In this document: positions 20,514-33,920 of the stretch, piece by piece | Layout of the letters: each line of letters starts with the position of its first letter | Numbering within the stretch: position 1 is the stretch's first letter | Origin: Melitaea cinxia | Lineage: Eukaryota > Arthropoda > Insecta > Lepidoptera > Nymphalidae | Length of the DNA stretch: 64,000 bases | Direction: 5' to 3' | NCBI RefSeq assembly: GCF_905220565.1 | Contig: NC_059408.1 | Span: forward strand, 12,710,508 to 12,774,507 | Made by a program: the position numbers and the translations under genes | Notes under the pieces: model-generated | Databases searched by the model: none | The model's input: the letters and a program-made list of their open reading frames with translations, nothing else | Told to the model about the DNA's origin: nothing

Positions 20514-20900
20514 AATAGCTGACCCGGCGCGATTCGTACTACCAATTTTTTTTATGAATATATAGATTTTTATTTGTTTTTTCTTTTACTAAAATGTCGT
20601 CCTCACAATAAAAAAATATAACACATAAGAATTATCTAATTTGACGCAGTCGTTGAGAAGTTAGTTATACGTGTTACATGTCGGCAATTCATTTTTATAT
20701 TACTAGCTGACCCCGCATACGTACTTGCCATATATGTTATTAACCCCTTAAAACGTATAACTTAGGGGTATGAAAAATAGGTGTTGGCCGATTCTCAGAC
20801 CTACCCGATATGCATACAATATTTCATAAAAGCGATACAGTTGTTTCGGAGCAGTATTGTAACTAACATTGTGACACGAGAATTTTATATATTCGATATT
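20514..20900 (-). mobile_element. Helitron-like remnants
   Basis: Two - strand 3' ends are visible: AGCTGACCCGGCGCGATTCG at about 20518 and CTAGCTGACCCCGCATACGT at about 20704. The second runs to GACACGAGAATTTTATATAT at about 20896, the usual start region of this subfamily, seen also at 43378, 50787 and 56686. Confidence 0.6.
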
Positions 20901-21694
20901 AAGAATATAAAAAGATTGTTTTAAAAAAATTTAGTTTACCAGTTCATAAAACTATTTTGATATATAAAAAAATCAGCTTATGTAGAGGCTATATAATATA
21001 CGTCATCAGTTATGAATTTTATATATAAGATAACATCTTTGTTATCTAGCGATTTATTATAGTACACCAGATTTATAGAGAGACACTATTTTTAAAGAAC
21101 GTTTGCTATCTTTATGATTGGTTTCCTAAATATTGGACACAAGAGAACGCGGAATGGTACTATTTTATTATGACCCTTAGGAATCTTGATTTTGGTATGT
21201 CGTAATATATAATCGGTTTTTTTTTGTCGAAATCATCTATTCGTTTTACAGTTTTTCTTCTATATTTAAATCATAATTGAAATAAATAAATAAATATAAA
21301 TGCAACACAGCACTTCCGTGTATTAGTCACTAATTTGTTTTAATTTTACATTTCGCTTACTCAGGATATCAGGTTCAAAGGAAATTAAATATGATGAACG
21401 GGAAAGCATGAATGATCTAATGGTAAAAGAAAGTCTCATACTCAACAGCTCTTACTAGGATTTACTTTTGCGTTGGAGGTCCGGTGACGAACAATACACA
21501 AGCACATTTTCCCAAAACATATCAAACACCTATATGGCCACTATAATAATTTCTATGTGTGGCAATATAAACCACCTGCATAGCAGTCAATATTGCGTTG
21601 TTTTAAGATAATATATTAGAAAACTTTCGTCAGTTTGCCTGAGAAAGCCATCGTACTCGGTTGTTATCATACGAAAACCTAATTGTGATCGATA
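20901..21694. other. AT-rich intergenic DNA
   Basis: No recognisable gene or repeat. Confidence 0.5.
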
Positions 21695-22000
21695 CAGGGG
21701 CACGAAAAAAGTATCGATACTTTGTGGTATCGAGTACATTTCCATTCGATACCGATACTTTGCATTAGATACTTTTACTCAATGAGTGCTTTTTGGCAGG
21801 TATCGTATCGAATAAGAAATTAAGTTTTAAATGGGTAACATTACGCTTTTTTTGGTCGACTGAAATTTGAAAACAGTTGATCAGTATTTGTACGATAATT
21901 TGAAGCACCACCCTTTTTTTTGCTGACAAATACTCGATACCTAGAAGTATCGATACTTTTAGTACAGTATCGATACTTTGTATGCGATACCGTGTCCCTA
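21695..22000. mobile_element. Inverted-repeat element rich in GTATCGATAC (hAT-like?)
   Basis: The left end CAGGGGCACG and the reverse complement of the right end (TAGGGACACGG) form short imperfect inverted repeats of hAT style. The interior carries GTATCGATAC near both ends and several further TCGATAC or GATACC copies. No clear 8-bp target duplication was found. The 114-codon open frame crossing it on the - strand has no known motif. Confidence 0.5.
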
Positions 22001-22134
22001 TTAGTGTGACAACCAGAGAACCCACCTCACAGACTAAGTCCGTTGTGAAAGAAAACTGGCCCAAAAAATTAGGTTTGCAAGACGATATTGCTAAAATTTT
22101 AGTCATCATTTTCCAGTCCCATTATTTATAATTT

Positions 22135-22327
22135 TTGAAGTGAAACTTCTTTAAGCACGCTTGACTTGAAGAGTAAGCTAGCAAAAGCGTAACGAGAGCG
22201 TTACGAAAAGTGTAATCAGGCGAAGCGAACGGAAGTCGAGAGGGAGATATAAGTTGGTGAAGATAGAAAGAAAGAATGTTACGTTTCGTATATTTCTGTA
22301 GGGACGATTAAAGAAGTTTTACTTCAG
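22135..22327 (+). mobile_element. Family F MITE-like element
   Basis: Ends TTGAAGTGAAACTTCTTTA (22135-22153) and TAAAGAAGTTTTACTTCAG (22309-22327) are inverted with a couple of mismatches. The interior includes AGCGTAACGAGAGCGTTACG. Relatives lie at 25325 (-), 55955 (-) and 61224 (+). There is no coding capacity. Confidence 0.7.
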
Positions 22328-22346
22328 TCGTGTGGTCTAAAGCACA

Positions 22347-25324
22347 TTATTTTTTTTCTAATGTTTATTCAATTAGACGATATACATACATTAATATACT
22401 ACATGTTATATAACATTTATGAATAAGTAAGTATCCGCTTTAATAATATAATTAAAAACTATTAATACACTATTACATAAAAATAATTCAATACAATTAA
22501 ATACACAGGTTATATATTTAAATATAATTAGCTTCGAGATTTCGATTATGTATTTATTTCAATTTAAATTTGTACTGATTTCAATGAATACGTGATATAA
22601 AACAGAGAGAATACTCTTTATTCTAATCGGACTTTTAAAAAGTTCGCACCATACATATAAAATGTAGCTACGAGTCGAATTGTTTACATTTTTTCTTTTC
22701 TTTCAGCAATTATGGACATGAATATTTATAAATAGGTAAAGAATATTTATTCCGTTTTTTTATGTAAACTCTAAGTATAATAAATCTTCAAGAAATAAAG
22801 AAAAATTCATCCTTCATGTTAAATATATATAATAGTATATTCCTTAAATCCAAGCGGTGTATCAAGGGAGCATTTAGTTAATAATATTAGTAAAATTAAA
22901 TTGTGTTTTAGCGTAAGATCATATCTATAAAACGCGAATTTATAATTTAGTTTAAGCTATTTAATTTATTTATTAGAAAATAACTGATTATCTTCAAATG
23001 ATTTAACATATTTTCTCGAGACACAGCTAAAACACTCTTAATAAAGTCAAAATCGTTAGCAGAAAAGTTTCTATACGATGACAACAGATATATCAATATG
23101 TGTTAAACGCAACTACATATTTTTGTCGAGAATTAGAAAACATTTTAGTCACTATAAAAAGATTAGAGCAAAGTTTTTGTATTAAACTAACTGAGCCTAT
23201 TTTAAACACAAATTAAATGGTTACGCTAACAAAATTAAGGAAATTAGCTTCTACATACAACAAATGTTACATGAACGTTCGTTAGCTTAAATGCTGCTGT
23301 TAAAACAAGTAAAATTACTGTTAAAGCTATTATCACAGACGCGTGTGATTACGTATAAGCATGGTTGAGGTACATTAATTTGTATATATGTGTATAGCCA
23401 CTTGTGTACTCATTTAAAAACTGGTTCCACTGCCTGACTTATAAATAAAAAAATATTATTTTTAAAATATAGATTTGGGATAATGTTGTTGAGAATTTTA
23501 ACAACGTAAAATAGGACAAAAAGTATTAATAAGTATTAAAGTATTATCCCACAAATTTCCGACACATTTGAAACCATCATCCAGTTCATTTTAGATCAAT
23601 CTTAACAGGTATTATTCAAAAAATATTACGAAACAATGTCCTCTAAACTAAAGCGATCGAAAAAAAATGTGTATGTATGATAGTCGATGGCCATCAAAGA
23701 ACAAAAATGCACCTAGTTAAACATGGACAAAATAAAACCATACAATATCTCAACGTCATATCAGCAAAAGATCCAATATGCAACAAGTTGGAAGTCCTTT
23801 TTGCTATCGCCATTGACAACAAAAGCGGTCTTGCTATTTGGAATTTTAAATTAGTTCATGTATATGTCAGTTTCGGCAGTTGCCTAAACAGGATGAAGAT
23901 TCATCAATGTTACGGCATGACAAAGTTAAAATAAATTTCGTGTAACAAAATTACATATCTTATCACGTTAAAAATAGGGACTATAATTGAGTCGAAATTG
24001 AATGGTCTAAATGTAAATTTACATTGGTATTTAAAGTTATTCGATGAACTGATGTCAAATGGGCTCTTTTGAAAACGACTTCTGGACTAAAAAACATTGT
24101 TGGCAGGTGAATCCTGTATTTTTATTCTTGAGATTGTGATGTAGTGACGTCACAATCGAAATAGATTCTAATATTTTATAGACGCACGTCAGCTACGGGC
24201 CATGCGCATAATATGTGCATTGTTTTTTTCGGATAAAAAGTGTTTGAAGAATGAAAAAGTAAAAAATAACGGGAAAAAGTTTATTTCTCTTCTTTATATA
24301 CTTATTTATAAACTTAGTTACATATATGTTATTACATTTTAAATGAGTTATGTCTATAAATATTTAGTTTCTAAGTTACTTTAAATATACAGTCAGTCTA
24401 TTACAGTCTACTACTGGACATACGCCTCATAAAAAAATAAAATCATTAATTAATTTAGAATAATTAATTAATTAATTTAATTTTAATTAATACAAAGTTA
24501 CAATTTTAAAAGTGATTACACTTTTAGAATTCCAATTTGTAAAATGACGAAACTGCCTTTGAAGCCTATTCGAATAAAGTTATTTTTGATTTTAAATGGT
24601 CCTAGATGATGACTTTTCTTTTCGTTATATTATTAAATTTTTATTAACACTTTTAATAACTTACCTCTTAACTTAAACAGTAAGTTTTTCATATATTAAA
24701 AATATATTACTCATACTTACTACTGTCTGTGTGTGTACTTACTGTCATACAATGTGAGTTACACTTAAAAAAAAAAAAGTAATAAATTCAAACATTATAA
24801 TGCACACTGCTTTACATACATCCGTGCGATTGATGTCATAGCCAAAATTTGTATTAGCAATACAAATTCTTATGCCTATGTAACCGTTAATAGAAGATAT
24901 GGAGGCCAGTTGTGATGCTCGTGTTGCCGCTAAATTTGTCCAACTTACAAAAAAAAAAGTTTAAATGATTCCATTTTCAATTTTTCGGATCAAATATTTT
25001 AAACACGAAAGAGGTATATATTTTTAATCTCATTATTTAATTAAAACATGATGTATACTGACAATTTAATGTCTATGAACTAAAGAGGTTCTTTGTTTGT
25101 GTATTTTTTATATTTAACGTTAAAAGAAAATAGGTACATATGCGATGTTAATTTTATTATGCATATATACTCGTATTTAGTAATCATTTTAACATTATTC
25201 TATAAATAAGAGAGTTTCAGTTAAATATTGATTCAACAGGCTACACATACTTTTATATCAACATTCCCTCAGGATCAGAAATTACGTGGATGAAACTTCT
25301 AACGAGGCGTAGTTATTATGTAAA
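22347..25324. other. AT-rich intergenic DNA
   Basis: Nearly 3 kb without a recognised gene. An 85-codon open frame at 23677-23934 (+) has no motif I know. TTAATTAA-rich sequence lies near 24460. Confidence 0.5.
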
Positions 25325-25495
25325 ATTTAAAAAAACGAGTGAGCTTTAGACCACAGGACTTAAGTAAAACTTCTTTAGCTCCATCTAACTTATATCTTCC
25401 TCTTAACTTTCGTTCGTCTTAACCGATCACACTTTTCGTAACGCTCTCATCACGCAATCATCACCAGCTTTCTCCCAAATCAAGCGTTTATTAAA
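25325..25495 (-). mobile_element. Family F MITE-like element
   Basis: On the + strand it carries ACGAGTGAGCTTTAGACCAC, AAGTAAAACTTCTTTAGC and ACACTTTTCGTAACGCTCTC, the reverse complement of the 22135 element. Confidence 0.6.
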
Positions 25496-26204
25496 ATTAT
25501 AGTACAACTTTCGTCTAAATAGTACACGAATTTTGGTCAACCTAAAATCTGCTCAGATAAACCTACATTGTAACCCAGTATAAATATGCGAGCCGATGTT
25601 TTTAACCTTTTACACAGCCGTCAGCATCGACAGTCCAGTTGCATCTGACGTTTTTTTTTTCGCGCCATCCATCGTTTTAATGATCGCCGAGTCTGATTGC
25701 ATTTTAATCATAGCTTCGGTCGGCCATCAAACATTGTAAACTAATAAATCGGTCACATTTAAACGTAATTGGTTGAAATTGACACTACGGTAAAGAGCTA
25801 TGTAAGGATGTGTGTAAAATGTTAGTATTTTATATGAGACTTTTTATTCGAGCTTAAAAAATTACATTTTGTTTCAATTATTGCTTCTATCTTTTGCATG
25901 ATATTTTTTTAACTTACGGGTAACCTAGTAATGTTTTTAGATTTTCTTGATTTCGGACCAATTTTAATTAAAAAAAAAAGAATTTTTATGCCTAACTTTA
26001 CACTTCTTTATTAAATTAGAAAAAATTGTTACTAGTCAAATGAGCAATATTTAATTTGTATTTAAATGATTGGCAAACTGAATGTATGTATGTGTTTAAA
26101 AATATTGATATTGTTATTATATGTTTGTTCTAATCTAACACATAGATCTATTATTTATCAATCTGCTAAAAGGTATTTATGAAGTAATTTTATAGGATAC
26201 AAAA
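25496..26204. other. AT-rich intergenic DNA
   Basis: No gene or repeat family recognised. Confidence 0.45.
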
Positions 26205-26420
26205 CATCGGCGGAAGAGTGGGGCCCACCTATACGGGCCGCTTTCGCTTATAGAGCGCTCAAGTCACCGTCCAGGTGGTGCCTATTGCGGCTACCAAGGT
26301 GCATGCTTGGGCGCCCAGTGGCACAATCCTCATGAAGCTCCTTAAGAGCCGTATCTATCGGCTCGTCACTCTAACGGCAGGCAGGGACGGTCTCCCTACC
26401 CGCAATCCTTTGCAGGTACT
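26205..26420. other. GC-rich island of unknown origin
   Basis: A ~215-bp segment of clearly higher GC than its flanks (for example GTGGGGCCCACCTATACGGG and GGCAGGCAGGGACGGTCTCC). It could be a decayed LINE fragment, but no protein similarity is visible in any frame. Confidence 0.4.
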
Positions 26421-27050
26421 TTTTGAAGCAACCGCTCGGTAATTAAGGCTGTTAAATATCCCGTAACACATACATTAACTACATAGCACCAAAACAGGAG
26501 CTATGTATTATTTAATTGTTTTTAAAATACTACAGTAACCGCAATGTAATTGCAACAAGGAATCTCAATCGATCTAACGTGTATGTAAAATTAAATCCAG
26601 GGACATATTTAATGAATATATGCCAACAATTCTTCATAGTACAAGTACAAAGCACTTACAACGATTTAGCTTATCCTTTTAACTATTATTATTTATCGGC
26701 ATATTTTAAGGTGTTTAAATTACCATAATCGTTATTCAGGTAACAAAAAATTTGCTAAGTGCGAGTCGTATTCACAAGGTTGTATAAAACGGTATAATAT
26801 TTAAGATGAAACTTCTTTATTAACTTTTATTAACTATTAAATAAAAATTAATTTTTTCGTATTTTTCTCGTGGTTTTTTATAATTAAAATTTTGCTAAAA
26901 AATTAATTAAATATAGAATTGAATATGATAATAATCAAATTGTATTAGTTGCCAACAAATGGCCTTATGGCTAGCACAGATATTTTTAATCAAACTTTAG
27001 ATAGGCGACTTAAATAAAAAGAGTCGCAAACCAAATGTAATAGAAAATAA
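26421..27050. other. AT-rich intergenic DNA
   Basis: No recognisable feature. Confidence 0.45.
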
Positions 27051-27054
27051 TTCT

Positions 27055-27490
27055 GTTTGCTTGTACACGAAAAAAACCGACTTCAATTACATCGACAAGT
27101 AATGTATCGTAGGTACACAAAAAATATTCAAGTAATTATACGAATACACATTATTAGTTATAGCTCAAAAACTTCTCGTCAGATCTCATCAAATTTAAAT
27201 GAGAAGCAGCAAAAAGCACGATCTTTCAATTAAATAAAGAATTATCGAAATCGGTCCGCATTGTAAAAACTTATGAGCTTATAATACAACGTAAATCGAC
27301 GCAAAAAACGCAAAAATAGATAATAAAAATCTTAATTAAATTTAAATGGGACTACATGATAAGTACCACCTTTCGATATAAAAAAAAAAAAACATCGAAA
27401 TCGATCCACCCAGTCAAAAATCCTGAGGAACATTTATAAAAAGTATACAGTCAAATTGATATATTCCTTTTTTAAAGTTGGTAAAAAGAT
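27055..27490 (+). mobile_element. Family E inverted-repeat element
   Basis: Begins CTTGTACACGAAAAAAACCG ACTTC-type sequence and continues with ATTATCGAAATCGGTCCGC. It ends in a decayed TTTTTTAAAGTTGGT end. Confidence 0.6.
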
Positions 27491-28418
27491 TTACTACTCG
27501 TATAAATTTTTGATTTCATGTAATGATTCTGTTTTTCTGTCTCACTTGTTGTAAAGTTAGTTGGTTTGAGTCTAAATATCATTATTAATAGTAGAGATTC
27601 TTCAACACTCTACAAGGAACCCTGGCACTCAGGATCAACTCCTGCAATAATCTCGAGACAGGTTTTTAAATATTACCGATAGCAATTTTCATATAATTCC
27701 ATTATTATATTGATCGCTTAAAGAACAACTTTATTTAGCATCTTTTTGTATTTCATGCACTACTTGACCGGCTTAATAACTTGTTTTAATGTTTTCGTTA
27801 TGATTTTATGATGTACTTAATAGGCGATCGGATGGTGAAATAATCTTCGACATTGGAGGTCCTGCTCTGTCGTGACCTGGAAGGTAATGAATAAATCTTA
27901 ATGATTATTACATATATACCTATGTAAAACTAGATTTTTCTTGCGGCTTAAGGTGTGTCATAGTGTTGTAATTTTAAATATTTAGTAGACTTTTTCGCTA
28001 TATAAAGTTTTTGTATAAAATGTGGTTACCGTAACATATTTACATACTAAGTGCATTTTAAGCACATCTCTTACTATGCCTTGGACCGGAGTTACTGCTA
28101 CCTTACTTACCAGTGCTTCAACACAATGTTACTTAAAAGCTAATCGTTTGCTGTCTAATGACAGATCAAGCAATTCCAAATAAATTTATAACTTTCTCTC
28201 TTTCCTTCTTTCTTTTATCCCCACTCTCGCTGCTCCAACTTCTGAGGAAGATGTCCTGTTGTGCTTTGCCTTCTACACATCATACGATTCACGTGTTATG
28301 TCGGCAGGAAAAGTCGTTAGGAAAGTATTATTTCATTTATACTATTTTCCACAACTTCATCCGTGTCATCGAAAAATTTTATTGCTTTTGTAGCTGAATT
28401 CAGATTGAATTACATTAG
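27491..28418. other. AT-rich intergenic DNA
   Basis: No gene recognised. A 79-codon open frame at 28158-28397 (+) shows no known motif and lies in a slightly GC-richer patch that may be an old repeat. Confidence 0.45.
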
Positions 28419-28734
28419 CGCCAAATTCGCTTCAGCCTGTAATATTTCACTGCTGGGCATAGGCCTCTTTCCCCACCACGCTGTTGCAATGCTGGCGGGT
28501 AGATATATTCCCTACTATGAGTGACGATCGCTATTAGGTGTACATAATAACAACCGGGACCGACGGCTTAACGTGCTTTCCGATGCACGGTGGGGAGTCC
28601 CACAAGGACTGCAAAAACACCCAGACCGCGGCAAATATCTGTATGGCCAATACAAATGTTTGTCCCGTAACCGCCACTGCAACAGGTACAATCCATGGCT
28701 GTAACCGTTGCGCCAACGCGTCGTCCGCCAAATT
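28419..28734 (-). mobile_element. tRNA-derived SINE, family B, with target duplication
   Basis: Same layout as 18302-18669, but about 300 bp. The 9-bp duplication CGCCAAATT occurs at 28419-28427 and 28726-28734. Box A lies in GTTGGCGCAACGG near 28718. Part of the head next to box B is altered (CCGTAACCGCCACTGC on the + strand), so it is probably inactive. Confidence 0.85.
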
Positions 28735-29735
28735 GTATGACATTAAAAAAAACTGTCTGAACTGTTGTATAAGTTTCACTCATAAATTTCAATTGAGCTT
28801 TTTGACAGTACACAATAATAATGTGCAATAAAAATTCATAGGCCGATGAAATATCGATGCTGTAATAAAAGCCGACCAAGTGCAAGGCGGTCTCGTATAA
28901 AAAGGCTTCCACGCTATCGTAAAACGTTTAATACTACGTAATTATATCACAGGATTGTGCTTAAAACACTGAAAAATCTTTATTGTATGACGATTGCCTT
29001 CAAAATGTAGCAATTCTTTATTATCTAGTGGGAATAATTTTATGAAATTTTCAAGGTCCTAATGATGATGCTTCAAATAATTTATGTATAATAAGTAATA
29101 AGGGAACGAAAAAAAGTGTTTTTTTTTTTCTTTATATATTAAACAACAATTTTTTGTTTCACCAAGCAACAAAAAAAAATCTATAAATTAAAACACGCAC
29201 CTCTTTTTTATCATAGTGGTAAAAATGTGTATGTTTCGTTTGATGATTGGTAATTGTAGCTTATAGACACCTACACCAACGCGATCATCATAAACGCATC
29301 GCTGACCATAAATTCTTTTATTTAATATGAATTAAAGGGCTGCAAACCTTTGAGTGTGACGTCTTAATAATGCTCTAATGTTGTTTGTTAAACTAACAAT
29401 GTTGTTGTTTTTATTTACGCCTTCATTTTATATTAAAAGCTTAGTGCAAGCTTTGTAGACACTTAGGGGTTTATAAATAACTCACTTCTTAGTAGTTACT
29501 TAATGTGTAGGCTAAAATATTACAGCTTAGTACTTATTCTGTTAGCTTAAACTAAGCTATGACTAACTTAGAATTCTCCATTATAATATAAAATTTTAAT
29601 ACAAACCTATAAAGCCTGCAGTACCAAGCTTTCTTTTAATATTAATTTTATATTTTAAAGTTCATTGTTAAAGTTAATTTTGTACACATTAATATTGCTA
29701 TAGTAGCCATGTAAAAATATTTGTCATCTATCTAT
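28735..29735. other. AT-rich intergenic DNA
   Basis: No gene. A degenerate family A piece (GTAGCTTATAGACACC) is visible near 29257. Confidence 0.45.
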
Positions 29736-29880
29736 ATTTAAAAAAAAAATAATGTTGCTAAGCATATGACTTTAACTCTCAACCAATTCGCCTAATTTTT
29801 TTTTGTATGTTTCTTAAGGCCCACGGAAGGATTTAATACTATTGATTTTGGCAGAAAAAAGTCTGTCCGGGCAGCTAGTA
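29736..29880 (+). mobile_element. Short Helitron-like remnant
   Basis: Starts near TCTATATTTAAAAAAAAA and ends GTCCGGGCAGCTAGT. The interior is reduced to about 145 bp. Confidence 0.55.
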
Positions 29881-30142
29881 TTGAAATAAATTCGAATATA
29901 CAGTGACTCCACTTAAGCCTAATAAAAATATTTGATACAAAGTGTCTCGAAAACTTAGAAGTATAAGTTTAAAAGTTGAAATCACTTTTGGAGAAAATTA
30001 GTCACAAGAGTAATACAATTAATCTACAAGAAAATTGCAGAGCTGAAAAGTTATTTCAGCTAAATACGCTTATCTCAGGAACTGTGGATCCGAATTGAAA
30101 AAAAAGAAACTTTGTTTTAGATAGCTCATTTTTTAAGTAATC

Positions 30143-30431
30143 TTATATATAAAAATGAATCGCAAAATGTGTTGCTAAGCGCAAAACTCGAGAACGGTTT
30201 GACCGATTTCGCTAATTCTTTTTTTAAAATGTTCCTTGAAGTACGAGGATGGTTCTTACGGAGAGAAAAATTCTAAAAAAAAAAAATTAAATTTCCTGAA
30301 AAAGTCTAAAAACAACACTTTTCTATACTCCCATACAAAAGATTTGTGATTATACTTAAAAGTCAATTTGAACTTTAATACCATACGATAAAGTTTGTGT
30401 TAGGCGATACAAAGTTCGCCGGGTCAGCTAG
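30143..30431 (+). mobile_element. Helitron-like element
   Basis: TATATATAAAAATGAATCGC start, GACCGATTTCGCTAATTC interior and AAGTTCGCCGGGTCAGCTAG T end. It is non-coding. Confidence 0.65.
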
Positions 30432-30626
30432 TGCTATATAATATCAAGACAAGGCCTGAAAAACTGAGTATCACAGAAAATTATTGCAAAAATGAGACTG
30501 CCATACAACGTTTATTATTGTTTTCTTGCGCTCTCATAAGTTAGTAATTAATACTGACATAAAGTAATATAAACTAGTGACCTCTTTCCGTCCATATTTC
30601 TTTCCACAATAAGTAATTACCAACGC

Positions 30627-30990
30627 ATCATGTACGCTTCAGCCTGTAATATCCCACCACTTGGCATAGGCCTCTTTCCCCATGTAGAAGAAGGATCACA
30701 GCTTAATCGACCACGCCACGACTCCAATATGGGGTGGCGGATATATTCCCTACTATGAGTAACGAACGCTATCGGGTGTACATGATAACAACCGGGACCG
30801 ATGGCTTAACGTGTTCTCCGATGCACGGTGGGGACACCCACAAAGACTGCACAAACACCCAGACCACGGCAAATACCTTTATGGCCAATACAAACGTTTG
30901 TCGTGTGCGGGGATCGAACCCGCAACCGCCAGCGCAACAGATACAATCCATAGCTGTAACCGTTGCGCCAACGCGGCGTCATATACTAAA
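30627..30990 (-). mobile_element. tRNA-derived SINE, family B
   Basis: Best preserved head in the window: box A GTTGGCGCAACGG near 30960 and box B GGTTCGATCCCC near 30910 on the - strand, with a ~350-bp body and tail ATTACAGGCTGAAGCG at 30635. Flanks TCATGTA and TCATATA look like a slightly decayed duplication. The 109-codon + strand frame across it is an artefact. Confidence 0.85.
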
Positions 30991-33340
30991 ACCTTTTCCG
31001 AAAAATGCTGCATCTTATCGTATTAGTATTATTCCGATGGATTCAATAGTTTTCGCAGTATAACTGAACAAAAAAAAACCAGATCTCCATTTATTAGCAT
31101 AAGAAGGTTATACTAGTCATTTAAGTAAATGGATAAGTATATAGGTGTGATAAAGTTCAGCTTCAACAATCAGTTTTTCAAAAATTTACGCAATCCTACT
31201 TCTAAACAAAAACAATATTTTTACACCTATATGTTACCGGCGAAATCCTCAACCATGTTGGCCAATTAGTGTGTTTTGGTATTGTGAGGTAAAGCTTTAT
31301 ATCTTTTCCGCAAAAGTAGTAAAAGGCTTTTGTTTAGCAGTTGGACAGTAAATTACGGGCATACAAGGAATTCCTTTGTAATACATCTTGTTTCTTGACA
31401 CAATTCACTCAAGTATGTTTGAGAGCCTTAACACTCAGTTTTAATAATGTTAAGGTTATACTAATCTGGAAAATTTGGCTCCAATCCCTTTCAGTAGCTG
31501 GAGGACCCTTAACTTAGCTGTGGTACGAACAAGCTTTTATTATGAGCCAATTTTATAACATTTCCAATAATTTAGAATACTAGAAAGATTTAAAAAAAAA
31601 TCGTCGTATAAACATGTACATAATGTAAATATCTATTGAAATATAAAAAGTTGTCAATATTTTCGTAATATTGCATGAATTGTGCTTTTTTAACACTACT
31701 AAATTCCATCACGACGTACTTTCATAATATAATATTAAAAAAAAAAAAAACAAATAATGAATAATACATTTAAACCGCTTCCCAAATATTATTAACAAAA
31801 ATAAATATTATAATTTAATAACTTTTTGCCAATATACATTGTTATTCGACTGTATTACAAAGTTGCAAACAAAAGCTTAGTACAAACAACTTTTTACACA
31901 AATAGCTCGTAAAATTTAATGACATTCCATCGATCGATTTTCAATGTAAGAAACGCAATTTTTGCGATGCCTTCGATCGCCGCTTTACGCTTAAGGTGTA
32001 GTTTCACTCTCGCTTAAGACATTCGTAAGACATCAAAAATTAAATAATTTATGTATTTTTTATATGCTTTGTCTTACTAAATATTTAAAATATAATTACG
32101 AAGTTAATACACTGTGAGCACTCTTCTGTATAAATAACATAAAATGAAGCTGTATTTAACCTTAGAATTTATTGATAAAAATTACAGTTTCAGAAAAAAA
32201 TATTAAGGAATATAATTTGTATAAAAATATTTTTAAATATATATTAACGCAACAGTGCAACAGAAACTTAACTAAATTGTTATGTAATTATTTTAAACGT
32301 TTTTACTTAATATTTAAGGCGAAACGACGGATGTATGTTATTTTTATCGTTACTGCAACTCGAATTATGAAATAATAACGTTTAGCTTACGAAAGGTGTA
32401 AGAATCTTCTGTAAATTTATTGCAATTAAGGTGTTATTTTTTTTTTTCGTTAATCAATATTATGGTAGTTTACGATATGAAGTTTTGATTTTATGAATAC
32501 CTCAGACAGTTTCTTCACCTTCATTGTTATTTTATTTTTATTTTTATTTATTGACAATATTAAAAACTTTGATATTGACCTTTTTGGTAGCCTTTCCTTA
32601 TTACCACTAGGAGCTAGTGAATTTATGAGAAAATAATTAAGGACTTCATTAAGTTTACTTTAATTAACTAATAAATTAAGTAACACATATATGTTACGTA
32701 TAAGCTATTCTAATTATTAATAAAGTTTAATAAATAACAAATAATTGTTGAAAACTTCTTCAAAAATCATTTGGTACTTTTATTTAATGGCTTAATTTTA
32801 TTATTTCAGTGCGCTTATTATATTTTTTTCTGCTTAACATATATTATTGTTTACATCCACGGTATCAGTCGGCCAAAAGCTGTTATCAAAAATGGAGCAC
32901 CGGTTTGTAAGACTTTGTTGGTACCATCAATATCTTGATTATTAAGTTTGCATATTATTTTCCATAAAACAGTCTCTTCCAGGCAACGTTAGGGCAAACA
33001 GCTCTTGCCAGATCTTAAGGTAATCGAAAAAAATAAATAATAAATAAATATCAGCTGATGAACCTCCTCTCTTTTTTAAGCTTGGTTAAAATTATGTTCA
33101 CGGCAGTAAATACGCGGTAGATTATTGCTCTCGACGTTTGACACGTATAATATATATTTACTTCAAACATATGTATATCATATTATCTCTATTTTAGAAG
33201 TCGGTTAGTAAAAATAAATTGTGTAAGCGTACGTAATCATTTTAATAATTTGTACTTATATATATATTATTAAAAATATGAAAATATGAAAAAATATGAA
33301 ATACAAATCAATTATTTTTAAAACAAAACAAAAGAAAATC
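30991..33340. other. AT-rich intergenic DNA
   Basis: About 2.3 kb with no gene. Fragments of family E ends (GAACCTCCTC near 33061 and GAAGTCGGTTAG near 33199) are the only repeat traces. Confidence 0.45.
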
Positions 33341-33506
33341 TATATATAAAAAATGAATGCTTTTCTGTATGTCTTTTATAGATTTGTAAACTATGCATTT
33401 GATCATGTCATGATCTTCAACAAAGTGTTGTGCATGAGCCCACAAAGGTTTCTAAGTTGGTACGACCAAAAAAAAGCGTAGCAACGCGCGCAGGGTACAG
33501 CTAGTA
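33341..33506 (+). mobile_element. Short Helitron-like remnant
   Basis: TCTATATATAAAAAATGAAT start and GCGCGCAGGGTACAGCTAGT end; about 165 bp, non-coding. Confidence 0.6.
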
Positions 33507-33920
33507 TTACGAGTGTATAAATGATAGTAAGTTCCATACTGTACTGGACTAATTAACGAAAAGGAACTCAAATTATCAGAAGTATGAGTAAAAATCTAAG
33601 TATTTTGTATACAGATATTATTGTATTGATAAATACCATGTACAAACAATAACATGTAAAACAATTGTATTGATAAATACCATGGCTTTTATTGTGCTTG
33701 TATTTCAATAATGAGTTGCGATTGTTCTATCTTCACCGCGATTTCTGTCCTACGGTAGCGTGTATTTAATCTTTATTATGCTGAGGTCGTATTTTGATAT
33801 GCTAAAATATACAAAAATATGATAAGGTGTTATTTTAAGTTATACGATAAACATGAAATGTTCTAGAATAATAAAAAATGTTACAGTATTCTTATTTTTA
33901 AGGATGATACTGCTTAGTAA

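Noticed and set aside
23677..23934. 85-codon + strand frame starting at 23677
   Set aside because: No recognised motif, neighbouring exon or promoter; kept only as part of the intergenic description.
30734..31063. 109-codon frame, with similar ones at 18408 and 28538
   Set aside because: All three cover the reverse strand of family B SINEs with tRNA boxes and target duplications, so they are repeat artefacts and not a gene family.
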